From the NCBI GenBank assembly GCA_947561715.1, contig OX387202.1:19481001-19545000 (forward strand): DNA of 64,000 bases, written 5' to 3'. Position 1 is the first letter of the stretch; each line of letters begins with the position of its first letter. This document shows, piece after piece, positions 40,263 through 52,300 of this stretch. The DNA comes from Ascidia mentula. Taxonomy: Eukaryota > Chordata > Ascidiacea > Phlebobranchia > Ascidiidae. Below the pieces are notes generated by a model. That model had not been told where the DNA came from, ran no database searches, and worked only from the letters and a program-made list of their open reading frames with translations. The position numbers were made by a program, and so were the translations under genes.

Positions 40263-42369
40263 CTGTGAGCGAACAACGGTTAATTATATTTTCCATACTT
40301 AATTTTCTAAACAGCGAAACTAATACTTTTTTTTAATTTTTTTTTAGTAATCAACTTGGTTCGTTAGCAACACAACAATATGAGCAATGTTACGTCACAT
40401 ATAGTTCAGGTAAGATGATGTTGACGTCAGCGTGGTTTTATGATTACCACGTGGGTACTTGCAGCACTAATAAGTTTGCGTTAGCATTGGATTCTGGGAC
40501 GGATAGTTGTAAATTGCTGGGTCACCTGTTCGTATGAATCGTATCAGCAAATGCACTCAATGACTTTTTACACAAAGTGACAGTGCTTTGGGTGTATTTA
40601 GTATTTTAAGTAGAAAATCGTAAACTCCAAGTGTGGTCATTGATAGTATGTTGTCCAACAATGTTGCGTCAAGTTTCCTTGATTACTATTTTTAGATAGT
40701 ACAGACACCAAAGAATATCTACCCTTAAGGATTTCAGCGGGAATCGATGTTTACTTATGGTTATGACATAGCAAACATATCATATTCATATTCAAATATT
40801 AATACGAATTTTTTTTTGATTTTTTTTTCGTTGGAAAGTTCAGCCTGTGATCTATCTTTGAGTGAAAAAAGTAAGTCGCTACCTCGTAAGGCGGCCGAGT
40901 AACGCGCGTTCAAACTTTTGTTAACTGGCGATTTTTTTTTGTCAAGTAACATCCCTCTGGTGAAACACACATGTTGTGTAGTAGATTTGTATAAATTCCA
41001 GTCATTGTTTACATTAAAAAACAAAAAAATTTAAATACAATACTTTGCTTTATAGAGATGGAAGTTCAATGTTGTTTTCAATCAGCAGTTGAGTTATGGC
41101 TCTGATCTTACTTACATCATTTTCACGAAGTAGTGTTGTCCCATTGTTTGTCCAAATATACTTGAAGACTTGTCTTTTTTTGTGCTGCAAGCAAGTGTTG
41201 AATAATTTTCAGTTTTGTCTTGTCAAACTTTCTGTCATGAAAACATTTTGCAGGTTGGAAGTTGTTTCTTTGGAGTTGGGGAAATGCAGATTTGATTTGT
41301 AAAAAATATTTAATCCCTGATTTTCCTTGAAATAAACTTTTAGTTATCAGTGGGGATTATTTTGATGAGCTGCTTGTTGTTCTCACAGGTATTCTGTGTG
41401 AGATGCTAATGTTTTTTGAATCGATACTCCCATGTGTTTGGCAATTGCAATTTGGTCGGTGCATTCTTCTTTAGTTTGTGTTACTCAAAATATTTGTTTG
41501 TAAAAAAAACAACAGTTGAACTGAAAGAAAAAGTATTAAAATTGCGAACATACATATTTCAATGCATTCTCTCCTGCTATATTGTTCAAGGATATTTACT
41601 TCACTTTTGCTTCTTCAACATCCGTTTGCAATTTTAATTACTTTTTCTTTCAGTTTAACTGTTATTGTTTTCTGTTTCTTTTACAAACAAATATTTTTAG
41701 CCAAAATTTTTCTATTCCAACCTTATTGAAATAGACCTGGGGACACTGTGGATGGTTTTGACTTGTAGGGGTCCCATAAGTGCGGTTGGTGACTGTGGCC
41801 CAGGACTAGCTCACAAACTAGCCAGGAACAGATATTTTTCAACGTAAGTCAGTTGGGTACCCGTAACTGGGCACCAAACAATGGAGACGAACCACTGTGG
41901 AGCGCATTATGCCCAAACAACTGCTTGGTATCCAACAGTATCAAATCATATGGTTCGTTACGGCTCATATGCATTTTTCTTTACAATTACAACATTTTTC
42001 TCTTACAGTTTTTACTTCATGTATGGAGTTTAGGTCTGCATAAACTCAATGTGATAATAAACAGTTCAAATTAAAAACCTGCATTTTGCGGCTGTTCAGC
42101 AATTCATGATATCACGTTTATAAACAGCGCTGGTTCTCATGTTTAGAAATGTTCACGACAGGTTTTTGTGATGAAACCTGTATGAGACAAACAAGAAAAG
42201 TTAAACAGAAATTTTATTAAAAGTACAAAATGTTACATTATAAGATTTAATGTAGCAGTTCAAATTTGGAGCTAAACAAGAATTTAACTTGACCACAAAA
42301 AGTGGAAAAACTCACTAAAAATCCGATGAAATGATGTCAAAACAGATGTCCATGTGAGTATTGTGGATG
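40263..42369. other. Region with no recognised gene; contains an inverted repeat
   Basis: About 2.1 kb, AT-rich. An imperfect inverted repeat links 41488-41545 with 41629-41696 (shared core GTTGAACTGAAAGAAAAAGT). No exon of the neighbouring MyTH4 or USB1-like genes was recognised here. Confidence 0.45.
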
Positions 42370-43211
42370 TCAACTGATTGAACTTAGTTTACATGAAAAC
42401 ATTTTGTTGCCACTTTTACAAACAACCTCATCCACATCAATTGTAAAAAGTTCAGGGTTCTCCAATTCTATTTTGTTCCAATTTGATGAAAGTTTTGAAA
42501 TTAACTTGGGTTCTTCTGTGAATTGGTTGAAATACTCATGTGGTAGGATGGGTTTGTGTAGTAAGGCTTGCAATGAAAATCCATGAATGCTTTATCCACG
42601 ATCTGAACGACTTTATTCAGTTGTTGAACTGCAGGTTGCGCTGAAATCTGGAATTGATTGCAAACAATAACAAACCATCTGATACCAAATCAAGACAAGA
42701 AATGCTGTCAAAAAAGTTTCACCCTTACCTTAAACCCACGAAATGATCTTGTTTTTTCATCGTTCACATAAATGTTCAAATCATCAGATGATAATGTGAT
42801 TGAAAATCTTCGAAACCGTTTTAAATTTTGTCTGAGACTCTCCACTAGAGGGTCTATGCAGGGGTGAGGTATTACATTAGTCCTTGAAATACTTACATGG
42901 AAATCATCCACAAGATGCCATTTCGATTCTATCAATTAATTCCCAAACATTTAAAACTGTACACAATATCTTCAGCAGATAATTTAATACCTTTTTCTCT
43001 GCTTTCGAGTGTTTTTTCAACGTTGAATTTAAATTCATCGGTGTTTCTGGGGTTTCAACGACTTGGTGTCTCCAAACAATGAAGAAATAGCATGCGGTAA
43101 AGGCAAATTCACTTTGGTGCCAGCTTGATCTACTTGCGTAAATTGCTCGTCGTTATCGCTAAAATCAGAATCACTGCCGTAAGCGTCGCAAAGCGAAGCC
43201 AAGGCCGCCAT
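42370..43211 (-). pseudogene. USB1: USB1-like (U6 snRNA 3' phosphodiesterase), frame-disrupted
   Basis: USB1 is a 2H-type exonuclease that trims and caps the U6 snRNA 3' end. The minus strand from ATG 43211 encodes an acidic start and LPLPHAISSLFGD, like USB1 N-termini. It stops at TGA within about 60 codons, and another frame resumes at once (EFKFNVEKTLESREKG). Exon 42928-42729 carries the first HxS motif (FHVSISRT) and NIYVNDEKTRSFRGF. Exon 42647-42370 carries the second (PSYHMSI) but must change frame just after it to reach DEVVCKSGNKMFSCKL. The conserved HGGR..FPH..GNWATHVY block of USB1 is absent. I read at least two frame breaks and a missing segment. Either this is a pseudogene or the assembly has errors; both catalytic histidines survive. 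Confidence 0.6.
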
Positions 43212-43600
43212 TTTGACCAGAAATCAGTTTTCAAACTGGCACTTTTCATCAAATATGAGGGAAAGCACCCGGAAAACCATTGAAGCGTGCAAACGTCAAC
43301 ATCGGTATGAAATGCAACAGGGGACAAACTTTGTTTCCCCTTACAATTACTAAACAGCTAAACTGTACAGACTGCAGTGAAAACATCACTGTTCGTTGGC
43401 GAGTTACTTGGATGGCGCCTTTGTAATGCTGGGAAGTGACCACGTGGTGCCGCTGTGCGTACATTTTCATAAAACCCAGTGTTACGAACGGGATTTCTCC
43501 GTTTCATGCGTGGCTACTCAACATTAGTTTTCATGAAGACTTTGCAATATTATAACTCTAATATTAAGTTTGTTTACGCAAAAACGTTGTTACACACTAA
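43212..43600. other. Intergenic; putative shared upstream region of the USB1-like gene
   Basis: About 390 bp upstream of the USB1-like ATG. No coding exon is visible. It ends at the TAA target site of the Harbinger-like element. Confidence 0.4.
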
Positions 43601-44327
43601 AGTCCCGTTTACACTACAGACGATTCCGTGTTTGTTTTATTGTGCGCGCGTGCTGGGTTGTGCTGGGATGGGATCTGCCGGTCTGTGGTAAGATGTGCTC
43701 GCTTTTGCTCGACGAGCATAAATTCGGACACAGTTGGGCACATTTCGGCACACATTAATGCGAGAGTGCAAGGCGACTGCTCAAAAGGAGAGGACATATA
43801 TTATTTTAGTTCTGGTTGTGTGATGTGACCGCGTTTGACATGTGAGCGATTGTTTTGAGCGTATGAAATGGTGCCGTAACTGCATTACAAAGCGGTGTGT
43901 AGAACGGCGTCAAAGCGGGATGCTGCTGTGAAAAACCATTGGTTCAATTATACCATCTTTGTTTTCATAATCTGTGCTGTTTGGTTCAACACATACTGTA
44001 GTGTTACCTTGCGTCGTAAAAAATTACGTAAAAGCAGTACATGCGTTAACTGTGTAAAACAACACATGCTTTTTGTTAAAGAATATGTACAGCCAATAGC
44101 AGCAACTTTAATTTGTACTTATAATATCGCTGGCGGGGCCGAGAAATGCAAGGCAAGACTGACGTCCTTAAAAAATAATCAACGTAACTTGTCACTTGCA
44201 CTTGTCGGTTTCGTGTTCATTACAGGAAAATCCCCGTAGTCGTGCTAGATTATTCCAGTAATGTAAACACCGTGTGTGCCAGACTGTGCTGTGCCGTGCC
44301 ATACTGTGTTCGTGTGTAAACGGGCCT
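43601..44327. mobile_element. Harbinger/ISL2EU-like non-autonomous DNA transposon
   Basis: This 727-bp block starts AGTCCCGTTTACAC and ends GTGTAAACGGGCCT, a terminal inverted repeat of 14 bp with one mismatch. It is bounded by TAA on both sides (43598-43600 and 44328-44330), the 3-bp target duplication typical of PIF/Harbinger-type elements. Termini of the form RGNCCCGTTTACAC are common in that group. Sub-terminal GTGCTGTG-like words recur at both ends. No transposase frame is present. Confidence 0.55.
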
Positions 44328-44330
44328 TAA

Positions 44331-46344
44331 GAGCATATTGTTTCATGGTAGATTTGCCTAAAGACCGAGAATTTCGATACTTTAGGACGTGTGTAGCATT
44401 GCCGAATCACGTGGTGAACGAAACAAACGTTTTGTTGATGGAATATGTGTTGCTTGCTTTTTAACATACCTCTATACAATGCCTTGATAACTATTCTAGT
44501 TCAGAAGGAATAATATTTCCAACAAACATGTTTGAAATGCTATTTTAACCATATCACGACGAACCGGGGAAATCCGGTTTCGCCCGTCCGTGAGGTGGTT
44601 TAAGTGTCTACCGTTACGAACAGTTTAACCATTTAATAACATTTCTATGTTACTTGAACCGTATGTGTGTATGTGCCCATTTGCATCACATCATCGCATC
44701 CTTTTGTTTCACAAAGCGTGCTCACTGGTCTACTTGCGGGAAATAGCCACAGTAATCGTTGAAATTAATGTAGATTAGACTTCGTCTAGGTTCTAGTGAT
44801 ACTTTTAATGTTTGTGAAGCGTTATGAAGACTTAAAGCCCTGTCATGTGCCTCTTTCAGTGTTTTGTAAGCCAGTTGACTACATTGGCAATTTGTCACGT
44901 TTGTTTGTATTTTTTAGACGCTAAGCTAACTCCGCGGTGCCTTTAGAAACGTGGTACTGTGACCTTCAGAAATCTCGACCCTGCCCTGTATGACTGTATG
45001 CGCTAAACTGTGCCCTGTTTGTACTGACTACCCCAATGCTGCACTGTTGCTGATGTATTGTGTCTCGCCCATTCTACACTGCGTACTGATTCGTTGTTCT
45101 TTCACTGCACAATATATTCACTAAAAACCAAGAGACTGGGGTGCGGTTGCGAATATCTGACTCATCGTACCTGACGTTGGTACCTACGAAGACCTGATAT
45201 ATAGGCAGACCGATAGCGTAGGCCTATGCATCACTTTATTTATGAAGATAACACCGAGTATACGGTTTACCATGGAACGCAGTCTGTAGTTTGCTCAAAC
45301 CTTCAAGCAAAAATTATACAGATTACCTTAAGCTTATGAAAGCCATTCCAACAAAATAGAAAAACCCCAAGAAAACAAACGGGAAACCCACATTGAATCG
45401 ACCTTAACGGAAACCCAATAGCAGTCGCTCTACTATGATAATTTTAAATGCACTCTGAAAACGAAATTAAGATCTTTTTAAATTAAATTTGTGGGCATTG
45501 GTAACGAATGACGCTCTATTTGTCTTCAGGCTGGTTGACAGCACGGGTGAATGTGTTTTTCTTTGCGAAAACGAAATGGAAACAATTTAGCATGTATTTT
45601 TTGTGTGTAATAGATGTTGCAATATTCTGGGAAGATGTAAGTGCATGGTTGGACGCCAAATCGATGGAAAGAATTCTACTGACCAACTTTTGATGTAGAA
45701 AACGTAAATACGAACCGAGTAAAACTGGTTAATTTGTTCTTATTGGAAGCAAGATTTTGTATTTCAAAATGCAAATTAACTAAATTGAAAGAATGTGTTG
45801 AAATATTCCATACAAAAGTTCAGCAAATCAAGGCAGCAGAACGAAAAATCCACTGCCAACTAAAAATGGCAAAGCATTCAAACTAAAATGGAATGCATTC
45901 AAATTTAACCGCGATTGTAGGGAACGATCTGAGTGATTTTGTTACGCTGACTTTTATCCCACATTCCTTGTAACATGCAAAGTATGTTAGAAAATACGTG
46001 AACAGAAACATGAACATTGACATGAAGACACGTTTTGCAAACTCGTCGTGAGTCCAAGGCAACTGCTGACCGAGTGCTGTTTACACTTTTCAGCCTGAAC
46101 AACGCCTGGTTACAGATGCCTGCAGTCATAGGTTTGAACCCATGACAGAGTGGAAAACAAAGGTTATGAAATAACGTGGACAACAAAAGCGAAACCGACG
46201 CGTTTCCTGCTCCTTTAGAAATGCCACCATAACTTCCTTGTGTTGTTGGCTGCACTCCACAAACTTTCGTGTTATATTATCTTGCGCATACGTAGAGGTG
46301 GTTGTTTGTTGTTATTTTCTGGTCGATCAACATTTTCACCGCAA
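44331..46344. other. Intergenic region
   Basis: About 2 kb with no recognised exon or repeat. Short open frames occur (for example 45508-45693) but none has a recognisable domain or splice context. The promoter of the membrane fibrinogen gene should lie at its right end. Confidence 0.45.
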
Positions 46345-49300
46345 ATGAATCGCGAAAGTTATGAAATGACGGCTCGCTCTGGTCCCCAGGAAAACAGTAA
46401 GTCGTACAAACCGATTATATTATCTTTGTGTGGAGAAACTAATATCTTGTTGTCTGACGCGGTTTCCCAACCGGTGTGAATAAAGCAGAAAAGTCAAAAC
46501 TATTTTTTAACAACTTTTGACGTCACAATTGACGCTTTGTACCAAAATGACATTTATTTGACAACGTGTATATGACGTCATAACCTTTACATAATGAAAC
46601 GCCAGTAAAAATGGGCTTACGTAAGATTTGGAATATTACAATGACAAACTCAAGGAGAAAGATACTAGACCTAGCAACGTAAGGTTTTGTTGGAAGCTAA
46701 ATTACCCGAACTAAAAGCACGTCTGTAAACTTAACAACAATCAGTTTACGAGGAACCTCAGCGAAGCGCGGAGAAAGAGAAGTTGTCACAATTACGTTCT
46801 GAGCTTAGAAGAATGAAGATTGCGCTGGTGGTACAGGGTCTGGTTATCGCAGCAGCTCTCGCTCTGGTAAGTTTCATATCAGTAAGAAATTAGCTTAGCG
46901 TCAACATGCTATGGGTAAACACAAGTTGGAGCGTAATAAATCAACCGTGTGCTTTGTGAAACGAGATATATTCAATCATGACCAATATGAAAGTTTCGTT
47001 TCTGGTTTGGGAGCTAACATAGATCTTGTACGCTTCCACTACTTGGGGTAAATACGAATGGAATAAAACAACGTTTGATACAAAGTGTTTCTGATTACCG
47101 TCAGTTGGTTTATTTTTTTTTTAAATGTGAAAAATCGATTTCGTCTACAGCATACGTCATCATCAGTTTCTGCAAATAAACTGCATTAAAACACTCGAAG
47201 CTACATGTACCTAAAATAAGCAAACAAATAAAACTGAAATGGTGATCACAATGTCCCCTACCACTGCATCTACACAACTGTTAACTTCACTGCAGTGCAA
47301 GGCCCTCTGACACCGGAGACAGAATGATAAGAGAGTGCGAATCAAAACAATGACGACCCGCAGCACGAACGCACGACGTCATTGAACAACATTAAAACAA
47401 TGGTAAAAGATGTTCTCCATCCATAAAACACAACACCAAACAAAACTGCCAGCAATTGCTTACGAATTCGGGGGGAATCATTTTTTAAATGTTTATTGAA
47501 ACTTGGGTGCGGTTCTGCCATTTGGCTTCGCACACATCCAGTCCTTTGGCCATGGGCTGTTCCACAAATACCACCGAAAAACAACTTGAAATGCTTATGC
47601 GCGTTCCTGCCGGTTGATGCGCGTTTGCAAAATAGTGGCGCAGAGCTGTTTTGTCGTTGCTTCTCAACTTGCCTTTGGTTGAATTCCAAAAATTTCGCCC
47701 AAGGAGGGGGGTCGTTTGAAAACGATTTGGGCCTGGCTCTTTAATTGCCCTTCTTTTTGTGTGAGCTTGAGAACCTGAGGAAATGCTGTACCCCAAGTTC
47801 TGTCTTTCGTTGTTGCGGCGCAAGCGGAATGCTTCACCGAGGACAATCAACTTGTCCTGCAAACGGACTGCAACGACCCTCCTGGTAGCTACCCTTATGG
47901 GCGGTTCGCATTGGGCAGTCACAATGGTAACTACATATCCATGGTTAATGAAACGTCAACATTAACAACAATAGCAGGCAAACAATATAAACTGCTGCAA
48001 CATGTAACGTGTGCGAGTTTCAGCATTGATGTTGCGACGTGCGCAACATGTCATGAATAATACGTTGGCCAAACCAAAAATAAATTTTCAACAAGATTGA
48101 CACAACACAGATTGGAATTCAACCAAAGGCAATTGCTGGCAGTTTTGTTTGGTGTTGTGTTTTATGGATGGAGAACATCTATTATCATTGTTTTAATGTT
48201 GTTCAATGACGTCGTGCATTCGTGCTGCGGGTCGTCATTAATTTGATTCGCACTCTCTTATCATTCTGCTTCCGGTGTCAGAGGGCCTTGCACTGCGGTG
48301 GTGTTTGCAGTTGTGTAGATGCAGTGGTAGGGGACATTGTGTTCACCATTTCAGTTTTATTTGTTTGCTTATTTTAGGTACATGTAGCTTCGAGTGTTTT
48401 AATGCATTTTATTTGCAGAAAGTGATCATGACGTATGCTGTAGGCGAAAATCAATTTTTCACAAATTAAAAAAATAAACCAACTGACGGAAATCAGAAAC
48501 ACTTGGTTTCAAACATTTTCTATCCGATAATTGCTGTCGTGTTTTAAGACTGTGCAACATCAGGGGCTAGATTCTGTCCATTTTAGAGATCACGGAATAA
48601 AACAAAATATTTTTCAGGGTTTGATTCAGATCTTCGTGACCAATGGTAGGAAAATATGAGAATTTATGAGATTGTGAAGCTGACACTTAAATACACAGGA
48701 AGTTATAATTACTTCAAACAAAGAATTAAATATTACCGGTTTTGTAATAAAAATATTTCCCTTTTTCGTTAACGATCGCACTTTCAGGTCAACTTACGAA
48801 CAAGTTGCAGGAAATTCAGACCCAACAGACTGACCTGGTGGATATTCAAAGTAAAATATCTTTCTATAGCGCCACCTTTTGGCCTTATCATCGCCACCTA
48901 GTGATTACTAGGACAGCTATCCAGTTACTGACTACATTAATGACCTTTGTGTATAGAGTATATCTTACAACTTAACTAATACCACCAAAAAAGTACAACG
49001 GAACCATACTAAGAAAACCCGGTGAAGTTTTTTTACACTGGTGCAAAATTACATGTGAGTGCAGGAAACCGATGAAAACAAAGGGATAGAAGGGGTTGCG
49101 TTGTGTGCATAAACAACACAGATAATCAAAGAAAGCGTGAAGAAAAGTAACAATATGTGGTTTTCCTCCATAACGTGTTGGGAAAAAATTATGTTGTATT
49201 TTTTGAGAAGGTCCGCACAGTAAATAACATCAGGCACTTTATTAATTTCGGTGAATAACACAAAGACTCACTGACCTGGACTAGTCTAAAAAACAGCTTG

Positions 49301-52300
49301 TTTTCTTTCTTAAGAGTTATATCAGAAAAACATGCATGTTTCCAGGCCAACTTAAAAAAGACAAAAACCAAACGATCCAAGAAATGCAGACCGATTTCAT
49401 TGGAGTTCATGGTAAGGGTAATGTTAGTGACGTAAAACATGTCAACGTTAACGTAAGTTTTGTTCACAGAGTTGTCGAACATAGTGGAGCAACTGCAGAG
49501 TGAGCAGAACCGCACATCTAACAGTTAAGTTCATGCACTTAACATCCAATATCCACTCACACATCGAACATTTTATTCACAGAGCTGTCGAACAGAGTGG
49601 ATCAACTGCAGAGTGAGCAGAACCGCACATCTAACAGTTAAGTTCATGCACTTAACATTCAATTTCCACTCACACATCGAACATTATATTCACAGAGTTG
49701 TCGAACATAGTGGAGCAACTGCAGAGTGAGCAGAACCGCACATCTAACAGTTAAGTTCATGCACTTAACATCCAATATCCACTCACACATCGAACATTTT
49801 ATTCACAGAGCTGTCGAACAGAGTGGATCAACTGCAAGGTCAACTGAGTAACACTTCCAACAGTTGAGTTTTACTTTATTTAAATATAAATCTCACATAT
49901 GTGTCAAATTCTGAAAACCTTTGCCCGTAAGTCACGTCATGACTCGCTTCTACCCTTAGCGCTGTAGATACTTGCGTGCTCACCAATCTACACCACTAGG
50001 GGCAGAAGCGAGTCATGACGTGAGTTAAGGGCAAAGGTATTGGCAAACCCAACATATACGTCATCACGTGCGAATCAGAGAGGGTTCCATCTGGCACCGG
50101 TATATTCTGGTCATAATGCAGGTCGTGCAAATATTGTGGGGTTTTCACCGCCTACTTGCGTGTAAATGAGTTTAACTCAATAGTTTAGCTGATGTAATAA
50201 GTTTTAACGGTCTGCAGATCTCTGGAATCTCATAGATTCTCTTCCACCGGTTTCCTGTAAAACTTCACATCTTAAAGGTCGCCAACATCTCAGATCGGGA
50301 GATGAAGTTTACTGTGAAGATGGGTGGCAGGTATTGATACTGTGGTAAATATCACTAACACAGGGGTGGGCAATCCCTGGCACCAGCGCTAAGTTGGTTA
50401 AGTGAGGTGAATATGCACGCCAAGTAATATACGGTTTCACACTACAATGCTTAACCATACGCCCGGGATTGTGTTGTTTATAAAGGTCAGGAAATTACAC
50501 ACGAAAGTGAAAAGTCATACATTGACATGGAGGTCATCTAACTTTTTTAGACCAATTCGCCGAAAATCAGTGTCAAGTGTTTTACTTTATAATTACCAGG
50601 TGTTCCAGCGTCGTTATGATGGATCTGTGAGTTTCGATAGAGATTGGGTGGATTACAAGAACGGGTTTGGGAATCTATCAACAGAATTTTGGATGGGTTT
50701 GTATTCCAATAAAGCAATCCTTAACTAAGTACAAATGTTGCAAAACTTTGAATAATAGTTTGTTTTGGTTTAAAATGTACCGCTGGCATAAAATATACGT
50801 GCTGTATTTTACGACGTTTCGTCTGCCATTCAACGAGACTTCATCAAGTATTGATGCCGCAATTTCAAAGTAAACTACACTAAAACATTCAGGACCACAA
50901 AAAGAAAAAAGGACAGGTTGACACCGCTTGTCAGATCACGTGACAGAGGCAAAACACGAAACACTGCGGGAGGCGCAACAGTTACAACAAATTGTTGTAA
51001 ACTGCCGGAAAGTAAACACATTGTTGTTTGTCGTTGACGCATCCACTGTTTTTGTGAATGTTACTTTGAAATTGCGGTATCAATACCTGATGAAGTCTCG
51101 CTGAATGGCAGACGAAACGTCGTAAAATACAGCACGTATATTTTATGCCAGAAGAGCGGTACATTTTAAATTGCAATATGCCTGTGGCAGCAACAGGAGT
51201 TCCAGGTTTGTTTTACTGAACACATTGTTATAACTTGTGCACACCCAGTTTATATACAGGGGAACTAAACAACACGTTTCAAACAAGCTACGTAACAATC
51301 CTAGCGTCAATATAACAGTGTCAGTTAATCCAATTTAAATTCCTGTGTTATCAGCAATATTATCGCAACCAACAAATTTTATCAGGTTTGGAGAAACTGC
51401 ATCAAATCACCAGTGCGTCCACTAGATGTCGTCTTCGTGTTGACCTTCAGGATTTTTCCGGAGGTCAAGGTTTTGCCGAGTATAGGTAAGAATATGACGT
51501 GTTTAACGTTTTCAATTTTATGCCTTTGTTCCAACGATAATTTACCCGATGCTGCCATGTCGTCATAACTAACAAATTCTTAAAAGACATTAGGGGAATA
51601 CCCCCCTTATTACGTCAGATTCACAAAATTCGTGTTTTAAGTTTGAAGCAACACAGAATATTCTTGCTGTGTTTCAATGCATTTACTCGGTTCGGAAAAA
51701 TTATGAAACAAAAAAGTTTAGATATCGCACACACATAGGGATGGTAATCAACTCGTAACGACCCCACATCACCGCTTTTGAGGTTTGCGCGATCGCTTGG
51801 TCGCGGATTGCCGGGACCGAACTCAGTGGGGCTCGGATTGGGTCGAACGTCACCTTTTTGCGCAGTTCAAGCGAAAATGACCACGGTCAAACCGTTTGAC
51901 AATTGATGGCAGCAATCCAGTGAATATTAGTGCTGTGTCCCGCATCGATATATGGGATGAAAAGATTATTATATTCTCCATCTAACACCCATGCATAATC
52001 CAGTGTTTGAAATTTCGATTTTCTGCCCAACATGCTCGGCTCCCAATGTTTTGAATGAGGCAACAAAAATCCCGTAATCGCGACGTGTAAGACGCTGACA
52101 CAACTTGATTGTCAGTGTATAAGTTGTATAGTGTAAACACTCTGTGTTCTCTTTGCCCACCCCTGGGTTAGCTGCTGGTCGTTGCGTGGTTGATTGGATA
52201 TTGTTGGGTCTCTATGCAAGAAAATGGGTGCATTGGCCTGCAGAGTTAATTCCTTAGGCCAGTGGTTCTTATCCGGTGGGAAATTTTAGGGTTGTAGGTG

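Noticed and set aside
43895..44239. 114-residue plus-strand reading frame
   Set aside because: It lies wholly inside the Harbinger-like non-autonomous element and shows no recognisable domain.
47485..47922. 145-residue minus-strand reading frame as an independent gene
   Set aside because: Only the C-terminal third resembles a GIY-YIG/Penelope tail. The rest is unmatched and the frame overlaps inverted arms, so it is treated as part of a dead retroelement.
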